This document shows positions 53,039 to 62,033 of a stretch of DNA of 64,000 bases, piece by piece. Where the stretch lies: positions 388,520-452,519 of the forward strand of contig CATLLN010000002.1 of NCBI GenBank assembly GCA_950022695.1. Reading direction: 5' to 3'. Both the position numbers and the translations under genes were made by a program. The notes beneath the pieces were generated by a model, which saw nothing but the letters and a program-made list of their open reading frames with translations, did not search any database and was not told where the DNA came from. The stretch is from an uncultured bacterium. GTDB taxonomy: Bacteria > Cyanobacteriota > Vampirovibrionia > Gastranaerophilales > Gastranaerophilaceae. Position 1 is the stretch's first letter, and every line of letters begins with the position of its first letter.

Positions 53039-55684
53039 CTATTTACCTTCTACAACTGCTTGAGCAGCTGCAAGTTTTGCTTGAGGGATTCTGAATGGAG
53101 AACAAGAAGTGTAGTTCAATCCAATTCTATGACAGAATTTAACTGAATCAGGGTCACCGCCGTGTTCACCGCAAACTCCGCCAACAAGTGATGGATTTAC
53201 AGCTTTACCTAATTTCATTGACATTTCAACCAATTTACCAACACCTTTTGTATCAAGTGTTTCAAACGGGTTAGAAGGTAAGATTTTTTGTTCAACGTAT
53301 CTGTTCAAGAACTTACCTTCGGCATCGTCACGTGAGTAACCGAATGTCATTTGAGTTAAGTCATTTGTACCGAATGAGAAGAATTCTGCGTATTCAGCAA
53401 CTTCATCAGCTGTAAGTGCTGCACGAGGAATTTCAATCATTGTACCGAATTTGTATTCTACCTTGATACCTTTTTCTGCCATAACAAGTTCAGCAACTTT
53501 TTCTAAAATTTCTTTAGCTACTTTAAGTTCGTTAACGTGGCCGATAAGAGGAATCATTACCCAAGGTTTAACATCAATACCTTCTTTTTTAACGTCACAT
53601 GCAGCTTCAAAGATTGCTCTTACTTGCATTTCGTTAATTTCAGGGTAAGTTAAACCAAGACGGCATCCGCGAAGACCCATCATAGGGTTAGATTCTGAAA
53701 GTCCTTCTACAACGTGAAGAAGTTCTTCTTTTTCTTTAGCATCTTTATTTAAAGCTTTTAGTGTAGCAACTTCTGCGATTAAGTCTTCTTTTGAAGGAAG
53801 GAACTCGTGAAGAGGAGGATCTAAAAGTCTAACTGTCATCGGTTTTTCACCAATAGCTTTGAACATTGCATAGAAATCTGAATATTGCATAGGAAGAAGT
53901 TTATCTAAAGCTTCTCTACGAGCTTCAGGAGTACCTGCAATAATCATTTTTTGTACCCAAGGAAGTCTGTCTGGATCCATGAACATGTGTTCAGTTCTAC
54001 AAAGACCAACACCTTCAGCACCAAATTTCAATGCATTTTCGATATCTTTAGGAGTATCAGCGTTTGCTTCAACTTTTAATTGTTTGATTTCGTCAACCCA
54101 AGAGAAGAATTTATTCCAATTTTCGTCAATTCTTGCTTCTACAAGTTTAACAGCACCTTCCATAACGATACCTTTGCCGCCGTCAAGAGAGATGATATCA
54201 TCTTTGTGGTAAACTTTACCGTCAAAACCTGTTAAAGTTTCATTTGCAAGGTCGATTTTCATGTCTTCACAACCTGAAACACAAGGTTTACCCATACCTT
54301 TAGCAACAACTGCTGCGTGAGATGTAGCTCCGCCTCTTAGTGTAAGTACACCTTGAGAAACAGCCATACCGTGAATATCATCAGGACATGTTTCAACACG
54401 AACTAAGATAACTTTTTCACCGGCTTCGCCGCGTTTTGCAGCTTCTTCTGTATCAAATACAATTTTACCAACAGCAGCACCTGGAGATGCGTTTACACCT
54501 TGAGCAATTTTATGAGCTTCGTCCATTGCTTTTGAATCAAAACAAGGAAGAAGAATTTGGTTTACTGAATAAGGGTCAACCAATTGAATTGCTCTTTCTT
54601 TAGTAATAATACCTTCTTCGCACATATCAACAGCAATTTTTACAGCTGCAGCTGCAGTTCTTTTACCGTTACGTGTTTGTAGAATATATAATTTACCTTT
54701 TTCAATTGTAAATTCCATATCTTGAACATCTTTATAACCAAGTTCAAGTTTTTTAGCGATATCAACATATTGTTTATATAATTCAGGCATTTCAGTTTCT
54801 AATTCTGCAATAGGTTTTGGAGTTCTAATACCTGCAACAACGTCTTCACCTTGTGCGTTTGTTAAGTATTCACCATAGAATTTATTTTCGCCTGTAGCTG
54901 GGTTACGTGTGAATGAAACACCTGTAGCACAATCATCGCCCATGTTACCGAATACCATTGATTGAACGTTAACTGCTGTACCGAAATTATGATCAATTTT
55001 GTTCATGTTTCTATAAGCAATTGCACGAGGGATATTCCAAGATCTGAATACTGCTTCAATTGCTTCTTGAAGTTGTACATACGGATCTTGAGGGAATTCT
55101 TTACCTGTAACTTCTTTAATAATATTTTTGTAAACAGGAATAAGAGATTTCAAACCTTCTGCTGAAATTTCTGTATCTTGTTTAACGCCTTCACGTTCTT
55201 TAACTTTTTCTAATTCAGATTCGAAATATTTTTGTCTGTCCATTTCCCAAGCTACAGAACCAAACATTGTTAAGAATCTTCTGTATGAATCGTAGCAGAA
55301 TCTAGGATTGTTAGTTAATTTAATCATAGCTTCTACTGTTTGGTCGTTCAAACCAAGGTTAAGGATTGTTTCCATCATACCAGGCATTGAAACTCTTGCA
55401 CCAGATCTAACTGATACTAATAAAGGATTTTCAGCATCGCCGAATTTTTGTCCTTTTTGAGCTTCAACTTCTTTTAATGCAACTTTAACTTCATCCATTA
55501 AACCTTCAGGCATTTTATTGCCGTTATTAATATAAGCCATACAAGTTTCAGTGGTAATAGTTAAACCCGGAGGAACCGGCAAACCTAAGTTTGTCATTTC
55601 TGCCAAGTTTGCACCTTTACCGCCAAGAAGATTACGCATTGATGCATCACCTTCTTTGAAAAGCCATACTCGTTTTTCTGTCAT
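53039..55684 (-). CDS. ppdK: Pyruvate, phosphate dikinase
   Basis: 881 aa. It reversibly makes PEP, AMP and PPi from pyruvate, ATP and phosphate. Order: nucleotide-binding domain from MTEKRVWLFKEGDASMRNLLGGKGANLAEM; phosphohistidine swivelling domain with GGATSHAAVVAKGMGKPCV near residue 450; C-terminal PEP/pyruvate barrel with GLCRTEHMF, FGTNDLTQMTFGYSRDD and GVCGEHGGDP. I chose the ATG at 55684 because the family begins there; GGAG is about 11 nt upstream. It supports PPi-linked glycolysis in anaerobes. Confidence 0.96.
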   Translation of the reverse strand: MTEKRVWLFKEGDASMRNLLGGKGANLAEMTNLGLPVPPGLTITTETCMAYINNGNKMPEGLMDEVKVALKEVEAQKGQKFGDAENPLLVSVRSGARVSMPGMMETILNLGLNDQTVEAMIKLTNNPRFCYDSYRRFLTMFGSVAWEMDRQKYFESELEKVKEREGVKQDTEISAEGLKSLIPVYKNIIKEVTGKEFPQDPYVQLQEAIEAVFRSWNIPRAIAYRNMNKIDHNFGTAVNVQSMVFGNMGDDCATGVSFTRNPATGENKFYGEYLTNAQGEDVVAGIRTPKPIAELETEMPELYKQYVDIAKKLELGYKDVQDMEFTIEKGKLYILQTRNGKRTAAAAVKIAVDMCEEGIITKERAIQLVDPYSVNQILLPCFDSKAMDEAHKIAQGVNASPGAAVGKIVFDTEEAAKRGEAGEKVILVRVETCPDDIHGMAVSQGVLTLRGGATSHAAVVAKGMGKPCVSGCEDMKIDLANETLTGFDGKVYHKDDIISLDGGKGIVMEGAVKLVEARIDENWNKFFSWVDEIKQLKVEANADTPKDIENALKFGAEGVGLCRTEHMFMDPDRLPWVQKMIIAGTPEARREALDKLLPMQYSDFYAMFKAIGEKPMTVRLLDPPLHEFLPSKEDLIAEVATLKALNKDAKEKEELLHVVEGLSESNPMMGLRGCRLGLTYPEINEMQVRAIFEAACDVKKEGIDVKPWVMIPLIGHVNELKVAKEILEKVAELVMAEKGIKVEYKFGTMIEIPRAALTADEVAEYAEFFSFGTNDLTQMTFGYSRDDAEGKFLNRYVEQKILPSNPFETLDTKGVGKLVEMSMKLGKAVNPSLVGGVCGEHGGDPDSVKFCHRIGLNYTSCSPFRIPQAKLAAAQAVVEGK

Positions 55685-55804
55685 AATTCTTTTTCTCCTT
55701 TTAGTAAAATATCTCTCTAGATAATTGTAATAAAATTTTATCATGAACATGTTCATAATAACTTTTTAAAAAGGAGCAGCTTTAAATCTTTTAACATGTT
55801 TTAA

Positions 55805-57208
55805 TTAAAAGAAATATATGTCAGGATTATCTCTAAAAATTTTCATGTAATTTCTAAGATTTAAAATACGATAATTCGGACTTTCTTTTATCAGAGATGA
55901 ATCCATATCAGTAATACTTGCATAGCCTAATCTTGAGGCGGTGTCAAATATTTGACTAAGAGCTTCTCTACGAGTAAAAGTATTCATAGAATCAAAATTT
56001 GCGCTACATTTTACAAGTAATTCGCGTTTACCAAATTCATTTAATCTTGCTGATAAATATTCTAATTTTGGAATAATAACATCATAAACTGATTTCTTAT
56101 CATTATTTTTTGCTTTTAGTATAGCCTGGCGCAAACGTAATCTGTCAATTAAGTAACTTAAATCTCTCAGGTTATCATCTGGAGAAGTATTATAAAAAAT
56201 TTCTTTGACATCTTTTTCAGATAAATCTGTTAAATCCATTTCCAATGCAATTTTAAAAAATTTATCATCATAAATTTCTTTCAATCTTGGTGGAACAGTA
56301 ATCGGTTTCAATTCCATAGTAGTTAATTTATCATCAAAATCTGATACCTGAGGAATTTTTGCATAAGACGGTCCAAAATCTTCCGGCAAACTAAGAATCT
56401 TTTTAACCTGATAGTATGAAGAATTAATTATATTTTCTTTTGCGAGATATTGTAACCTACGTGATTCTGTAATTGCCTGCGCCATTTGACCATGATGATA
56501 CCTGACAGCAGATTCAAAACGAGTTTTTTGAATCTCGTCAATTTGAGAAGATAATGTATTTTTCATTGTAATAAGATTATTCTCACCTTGCTCAATCATA
56601 TCAGTATACTTTTTCGTTTTAGGTAATGAAATTTGAACACTTCCATCCATTGCCGATTTTACAATTTTTTTCTTATTTATAACTTTTTCTTCAGCAATAT
56701 TTTTAATACCTGTATACATAGATGAAAACTTTCTTATATCATCCATGCCAAAGTTAGTTCGGCTTTCAATTGCTTCAAATGATAAATCTTGAGCTTCCGC
56801 AATTTTTTCGGGACGACGAAATACCTTTAATTGACTTGAATATTCAACAGGATTTATATGGTGAGATGCTTTATATTTTCGAATATATACTGAACTTTCC
56901 TGTGCAATATCTTCAATCGAATTTCTTACAAACGCAGTAAACTCATAAACTTTCTTTTCCATACCAAATATTTGATTTTTTATATGATTATTAAACAACT
57001 TATTTTTGCTAGGATTTCTGAGTCCAAAATACAACAATATTCCACCGGCACTTAAAAGTCCGGCAGGTAAAACATATTTTTTCCTACTATTATTTTTGTC
57101 AACAGTATTTGAAGCCTGAGATTTCTGCGGCCTATCAAGCATTAAAGTGACAAAACTACTATTTCCTCTGTTACTATTAACTACAATGTCAGAAATTAAA
57201 TTTACCAT
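55805..57208 (-). CDS. Hypothetical membrane-anchored helical protein (467 aa)
   Basis: Unknown function. A basic, polar N-terminus (about 40 residues, with NSSFVTLML) precedes one membrane segment near residues 47-63 (VLPAGLLSAGGILLYFGL). The rest is mostly helical and charged (FVRNSIEDIAQESSVYIRKY; QIDEIQKTRFESAVRYHHGQ), likely coiled coil. The start is uncertain: ATG at 57208, or TTG at 57217 with GGGG just upstream. No homolog is recognised. It may be another lineage-specific protein. Confidence 0.6.
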   Translation of the reverse strand: MVNLISDIVVNSNRGNSSFVTLMLDRPQKSQASNTVDKNNSRKKYVLPAGLLSAGGILLYFGLRNPSKNKLFNNHIKNQIFGMEKKVYEFTAFVRNSIEDIAQESSVYIRKYKASHHINPVEYSSQLKVFRRPEKIAEAQDLSFEAIESRTNFGMDDIRKFSSMYTGIKNIAEEKVINKKKIVKSAMDGSVQISLPKTKKYTDMIEQGENNLITMKNTLSSQIDEIQKTRFESAVRYHHGQMAQAITESRRLQYLAKENIINSSYYQVKKILSLPEDFGPSYAKIPQVSDFDDKLTTMELKPITVPPRLKEIYDDKFFKIALEMDLTDLSEKDVKEIFYNTSPDDNLRDLSYLIDRLRLRQAILKAKNNDKKSVYDVIIPKLEYLSARLNEFGKRELLVKCSANFDSMNTFTRREALSQIFDTASRLGYASITDMDSSLIKESPNYRILNLRNYMKIFRDNPDIYFF

Positions 57209-57267
57209 GATGCACAAAACCCCAATTACAAATCTATAATAATATAAAAATAAAAATATTTGCTACT

Positions 57268-57299
57268 AAAAAGAACAGAACTTTACAATTCTGTTCTTT
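57268..57299 (-). terminator. Terminator of the kdsC-TPR-lysC operon
   Basis: AAAGAACAGAA (57270-57280) pairs with TTCTGTTCTTT (57289-57299); on the minus strand a T5 run follows. It lies about 25 bp after the lysC stop. Confidence 0.75.
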
Positions 57300-57323
57300 A
57301 AAAAAGGTTTATTTTATATCATA

Positions 57324-58589
57324 TTAAACATCAGGTAAAGTACCTTTTACATCAGCGATTTCATCACAGCCGAGTTTAAACACTTCATGTAGAGCTTTAA
57401 CTGCTTTTTGTGCATCTTCTTTATTGATTAAACAACTGATTTTAATTTCAGATGTAGAAATCATTCTGATATTAATTCCAGACTGCGCTAATGTTTTAAA
57501 CATAGTAGAAGCAATACCCGGTCTATCTATCATACCTGCTCCAATAATTGAAACTTTTGCAATATTATCATCAATTTTTACATCAGCTGCGCCAAGTTTG
57601 GTTTTTACTTCATCTAAAACTTCAATTGTTTTAGCTAAATCTTCTTTATTAATAGTAAAAGCAATATCATTTGTTTGAGAAGCTTTTCTTGCATAAGACT
57701 GAATAATCATATCTACAGATATATTTTCATCAGCAAGACATCCAAATAGTGTAGCAGCTTCCCCCGGTGTATCCGGCACATCACACACAACGATTCTTAC
57801 TTGTGACTCGTCAGCCGCAACTCCGGCTACTGGTTTATTTATTTCCATTTTTTCAACTCCTACTATTAAAGTTCCCATATTATCTAATTTAAAGCTGCTA
57901 CGAACCCTTAACGGAACAGCATATTGCTTTGCAGTTTCCACACTTCTCGGATGAAGTACATTAGCACCGGCGTGAGCCAATTCAAGCATTTCTTCATACG
58001 AAATGATATCAAGCCTTGAAGCATTTGGTACAACTCTAGGATCTGTGGTATAAACACCTTCAACATCAGTATAAATATCACATCTTTCAGCATTTAATGC
58101 AGCAGCTAATGCAACAGCTGAAGTATCAGAACCGCCGCGACCTAAAGTTGTAATTTCACCATCTTCTGTTACGCCTTGGAATCCGGCAACAACAATAATA
58201 TTACCTGCATCTAAATTCTTTTTTAATTTATCGGTTTTAATATCAACAATTCTAGCCTTTGAGTGGACATTTTCTGTTAAAATACCAATTTGCATAGCAT
58301 TAAAACTAACAGCATTATACCCTTGAGCCTGAATTGCCATTGTCAAAAGCGCAATAGATACACATTCACCTGTTGATAAAAGCATATCCATTTCACGTGC
58401 TGAAGGATTAGGGTTTAAATCACGTGCCATTTTAACAAGATGATCGGTAGTATGCCCCATAGCTGAAACTACTACTACAACATCATTACCGTTGTTTTTT
58501 TCTCTTATTACGGTTTGAGCCACATTTTTTATTTTATCGGTATCTGCAACCGATGTTCCGCCAAACTTTTGTACTATTACCTTTTTCAA
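57324..58589 (-). CDS. lysC: Aspartate kinase
   Basis: 421 aa. It phosphorylates aspartate, the first step to lysine, methionine and threonine. The catalytic start VIVQKFGGTSVADTDKI and TLGRGGSDTSAVALAAAL (near residue 150) are intact. Two ACT domains occupy about 265-410 (VRIVVCDVPDTPGEAATLFG; VSIIGAGMIDRPGIASTMF), where lysine and/or threonine usually inhibit. It follows the TPR gene by 1 bp, so it is the third gene of an operon with kdsC. Confidence 0.95.
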   Translation of the reverse strand: MKKVIVQKFGGTSVADTDKIKNVAQTVIREKNNGNDVVVVVSAMGHTTDHLVKMARDLNPNPSAREMDMLLSTGECVSIALLTMAIQAQGYNAVSFNAMQIGILTENVHSKARIVDIKTDKLKKNLDAGNIIVVAGFQGVTEDGEITTLGRGGSDTSAVALAAALNAERCDIYTDVEGVYTTDPRVVPNASRLDIISYEEMLELAHAGANVLHPRSVETAKQYAVPLRVRSSFKLDNMGTLIVGVEKMEINKPVAGVAADESQVRIVVCDVPDTPGEAATLFGCLADENISVDMIIQSYARKASQTNDIAFTINKEDLAKTIEVLDEVKTKLGAADVKIDDNIAKVSIIGAGMIDRPGIASTMFKTLAQSGINIRMISTSEIKISCLINKEDAQKAVKALHEVFKLGCDEIADVKGTLPDV

Positions 58590-58590
58590 T

Positions 58591-60075
58591 TTAGTTTCTT
58601 CCCTGTATATCTGTTAATAAACTTACAAGCTCGGTTCTTTGGGGTTCGTATTCAAAATCTCCGAAAGACTTCACTTTATCTGCAATCAAAATTGCTTCCT
58701 TTATATTATATTCACAAATGTTATCCTTGACAAGCCTGTATGAAGTATAAAATAATAAATTTAAAACTTCAACATTGTTACAAATCAATTTATCTGCTTT
58801 TCTTAGTTTTCTTTGAGCATCGGCAATATCATCAATTTCAATCAGCCACTTTGCATACTCTAAAAACCCTTCAAAATATTCAGAATTTTCTCGAATGAAT
58901 TTTTCAAAATATTCTCTTGTTTTGTCTTTATTCTCTAATTTTTGATAAACCCTTGCAAGGTTCAAATAGTTATAAGTTTGTTTTTTATCAGTTCTTAAAG
59001 CTTTTTTAAAACTTTCTACAGCATCTTCAAACTTGTCTACAGCGAAACGTTCAAGCCCGATTGATTCTTGTATATAAACATTTTCACCATTTTTCTCTTT
59101 CAATTCGGCAAGTAAAGAAAAATCTCTTTCATAAGCATTTACAAGAGCAAGACCGATTTTTGCATCAAGACACTCAGGACATTTTTCAAGTGAAATCAAA
59201 AAATGTTCTTTGGCTTTTTGATAATCAAAAAATCTTACATAAGCTTTTCCCCATTCAAAATGAAGAACTTCATTATCCAAATCATTTTCTAAGGCTTTAG
59301 AAAATATTTTCTCTGTCATCTCAAGATTTTTTTGGATTGAATAAACTTCTCCCAGAACAAAATATGAAGGAAGCATTTGAGAATTAATCTCTAAAGATTT
59401 TTTTGCATACTTTTCTGCTGCACGGTAATCCGATTTAAGAAGTTTTAAATTCGCATACTCATAAGTACTGCTCTCATTTGGCGCAACCTTTGCCAAAAAC
59501 TTCAATTTCATCTCTGCAGATTCATAGTCGCAAAGTCGAATTTCCATAATTGCTGATAACAAAATTGCTGTATAATTATACTTACTGATTTTAGTAGCAT
59601 TTAAAAATTTATCTCTTGCTAAAGCATATTTTTTCTGTTTCATCAAAGCCATACCCCAACCTGTTTGAACATCGGTATTAAGCGGAGTAATTTTATTCGC
59701 TTTTTCAAACGAAATAATAGCTTCCTCAATCATTTTATTATTAAGCTGGCTCATACCAAGACGAAGCCAAATTTCTTTATCCTGCGGATTTATTTTTGCG
59801 GAACAATCATAATACTCGACAGCTTCTCGGAATTTTAGCTGCGATTCATAAATTCTGCCTAAATACTTATACAAAAGTGCATCATCCGCAATATCTAGCC
59901 CTTGTTTTAAAAACTTTTCGGCTTCATCATACATTTTTTTATCAATTAGTTTTTTCGCCTTGTTAACAATAGCAATAACAGGAAGCGATTGAATTATTGA
60001 ATCCTTTTTATAAGAATCAACAGATACGCTTAAATCTTTTATTTTATCAACAACATTTTTTATCCAGCCAGACAA
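58591..60075 (-). CDS. TPR repeat protein (494 aa)
   Basis: At least ten tetratricopeptide repeats from about residue 35 to 450 (MYDEAEKFLKQGLDIADDAL; FREAVEYYDCSAKINPQDKE; YRAAEKYAKKSLEINSQMLP). No signal peptide, no membrane segment. It overlaps the end of the kdsC-like gene by 16 bp and abuts lysC, so the three are translationally coupled. A scaffold role is likely; partners are unknown. Confidence 0.88.
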   Translation of the reverse strand: MSGWIKNVVDKIKDLSVSVDSYKKDSIIQSLPVIAIVNKAKKLIDKKMYDEAEKFLKQGLDIADDALLYKYLGRIYESQLKFREAVEYYDCSAKINPQDKEIWLRLGMSQLNNKMIEEAIISFEKANKITPLNTDVQTGWGMALMKQKKYALARDKFLNATKISKYNYTAILLSAIMEIRLCDYESAEMKLKFLAKVAPNESSTYEYANLKLLKSDYRAAEKYAKKSLEINSQMLPSYFVLGEVYSIQKNLEMTEKIFSKALENDLDNEVLHFEWGKAYVRFFDYQKAKEHFLISLEKCPECLDAKIGLALVNAYERDFSLLAELKEKNGENVYIQESIGLERFAVDKFEDAVESFKKALRTDKKQTYNYLNLARVYQKLENKDKTREYFEKFIRENSEYFEGFLEYAKWLIEIDDIADAQRKLRKADKLICNNVEVLNLLFYTSYRLVKDNICEYNIKEAILIADKVKSFGDFEYEPQRTELVSLLTDIQGRN

Positions 60076-60542
60076 TCTGCCACCTCTCTAAATGCACCAT
60101 TTCCGGCAACATTTTTTGTTATTTGTATTCCTTCTACTGCCTTAACCTTTTCAGGCGCATGCGGAACAGTAACTTTATATTTTGCAAACTTCAAACAATC
60201 CAAATCATTTATATCATCTCCGATATAAACAAATTCTTCATCAGATAAACCATAGCGCTCAACAATAGATTTCAAAACATCAATTTTAATTCTTATATTT
60301 TGATGAATCTCTGTTATATTAAATTTTCTTGCCATAATTTCAATTGCAGAATTTTTCTCACCTGAAATAATTGCAATTTCAAATCCGTTTTTCTTCAGAA
60401 TAGAAAACCCCATAACATCTTTAAAATTAAGCTTACGGCTCATTGTAAAGTCTTCATTAACGTAAACACAATTATCGGTTACTACACCATCAAAATCTGT
60501 AATAACCATCTTTATTGAATTTGGCAGTTTAATCTCTGTCAT
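60060..60542 (-). CDS. KdsC-type HAD phosphatase (3-deoxy-D-manno-octulosonate 8-phosphate phosphatase family)
   Basis: 160 aa. HAD motifs: VITDFDGVVTDN (nucleophile DxD), IISGEKNSA (motif II), and GDDINDLDCLKFA (motif III). Length and lack of cap match KdsC, which makes KDO for lipopolysaccharide. A related sialic-acid or nonulosonate phosphatase cannot be excluded. TAAATT lies 6 nt before the ATG and AGGA is too far, so it may be weakly leaderless. First gene of the operon with the TPR gene and lysC. Confidence 0.88.
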   Translation of the reverse strand: MTEIKLPNSIKMVITDFDGVVTDNCVYVNEDFTMSRKLNFKDVMGFSILKKNGFEIAIISGEKNSAIEIMARKFNITEIHQNIRIKIDVLKSIVERYGLSDEEFVYIGDDINDLDCLKFAKYKVTVPHAPEKVKAVEGIQITKNVAGNGAFREVADCLAG

Positions 60543-60646
60543 TTTTATAATTTAATTCCTAACCTATTAACAAACCCGCTGCTATTTGTTATAATTATAT
60601 CATAATTTGTAAAACTTTTTAAGTAGTGAGAGTAAAAAAGTAATAA

Positions 60647-61930
60647 ATGTTTTCATATTTTTATGTAATTAATATATGCGTTATCATTGTATTCATCTGC
60701 CTGTTTTTCATAACAAGAAAGACGAATAAACGCTGGTCAAAGATTAACGACTACCTCGGCAAAGTCACAACAACCGTAGATTCAATCCGTTACGGAAACC
60801 TGTCGACAAAAATCGAAAAAATCGAACACCCGACATATCAAAACGTAACAGACAGTATTAACAGAATGGTCGAGACTCTTAATGATCGTGAAAAAATGAT
60901 TATTGAATATCAAGCAGAACTGATGCGCCAGAATAAGCTTCTGGAATCTGTAATTAATTCGCTTTCTGACGGGATATTAATTATTAACGAAAACTTTGAC
61001 ATTCTCCGCGCCACCCCGAAAATCTTAAAATGGTTCGGAGTAAAAGGAAAAGATATTGTCGGTAAAAACGTATTTGAATTTATTCAACCCGTGAAAGATG
61101 AAAATTTTGAGATTTCAGCACTTAATAACATTGAAATCTTCATAAAACACACCCCGACAAATAATTTCTTAATAAGTTCTCAAGCCTTGTCATCCTTAGA
61201 GAAAAAACGTTTTGTCCTGATTATTAAAGATATAACAACAGAAAAAGAAATTGAAACACTGAAAGAAGATTTTGTTGCAACTTTAACTCACGACCTGAAA
61301 GTCCCTATTGTTGCGGCTTCAAACATGATTGACCTATTTTTGGCAAACAAATTCGGAGAAATTTCCGATAAACAAAAATTTGCACTTGATAACATGAAAA
61401 CTTCAAATAACAGTCTTCTTGAACTGGTTCAAATCCTTCTTGAAACATATAAATTAAAAGAACAAGGGATTAAACTCTTAAAAGAATCCATAAATTTGAA
61501 CTGGTTTATAAATGAAATAGTAAATGAAATGCAACCGATTGCAAACGATTCAAAAATCACAATAAACTTTGAAGCAGGTAAAAACAATCTATCAATAGAT
61601 GCCGATCCGACTCAACTTCGCCGTGTCATAAAAAATCTTATATCAAATGCAATTGACCACAGCAATACCAAAAAGCCGATTGATGTAAAAATCGGAAAAA
61701 TTCAAAATTTCACAACAATTTCAATAATTGATTACGGTCAGGGAATTTCTGAAACCGAAATAAAAATGATATTTAATAAATATTATTCAGCCGCAAAGAA
61801 ACTTCGCAAAGTCGGTACAGGACTTGGACTTTACCTGTCACAGCAAATCGCGGAAGCTCACGGTGGAGAAATTATCGTAACAAGCGAAGAAAATGTTCGC
61901 ACCGAATTCTGCGTAAAAATCCCGGGGTAA
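60647..61930 (+). CDS. PAS-containing sensor histidine kinase (orphan)
   Basis: 427 aa. One N-terminal membrane helix (YVINICVIIVFICLFFI), a HAMP-like stretch, and a PAS domain at about 100-185 (LSDGILIINENFDILRATPK). The HisKA box is TLTHDLKVPIVAASN with the phospho-accepting His near residue 217. The ATPase domain shows NLISNAIDH (N box), DYGQGI (G1) and GTGLGLYL (G2). No response regulator is adjacent, so the partner is elsewhere. Confidence 0.92.
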   Translation: MFSYFYVINICVIIVFICLFFITRKTNKRWSKINDYLGKVTTTVDSIRYGNLSTKIEKIEHPTYQNVTDSINRMVETLNDREKMIIEYQAELMRQNKLLESVINSLSDGILIINENFDILRATPKILKWFGVKGKDIVGKNVFEFIQPVKDENFEISALNNIEIFIKHTPTNNFLISSQALSSLEKKRFVLIIKDITTEKEIETLKEDFVATLTHDLKVPIVAASNMIDLFLANKFGEISDKQKFALDNMKTSNNSLLELVQILLETYKLKEQGIKLLKESINLNWFINEIVNEMQPIANDSKITINFEAGKNNLSIDADPTQLRRVIKNLISNAIDHSNTKKPIDVKIGKIQNFTTISIIDYGQGISETEIKMIFNKYYSAAKKLRKVGTGLGLYLSQQIAEAHGGEIIVTSEENVRTEFCVKIPG

Positions 61931-61940
61931 TTAACAAGTA

Positions 61941-61969
61941 TTGACAAAATTTAAAAAATTTGTTATTAT
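61941..61969 (+). promoter_or_regulatory. Consensus sigma-70 promoter of the effector-like gene
   Basis: TTGACA (61941-61946), a 17-bp spacer, then TATTAT (61964-61969). It is the best promoter match I see in the window and lies 65 bp before the start of the 519-aa gene. Confidence 0.85.
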
Positions 61970-62033
61970 AACTAAACTTGAGCTTTCCAAAATCAGCACA
62001 CACAACAGATTATGCCTTAGAAAGGTATAATTT

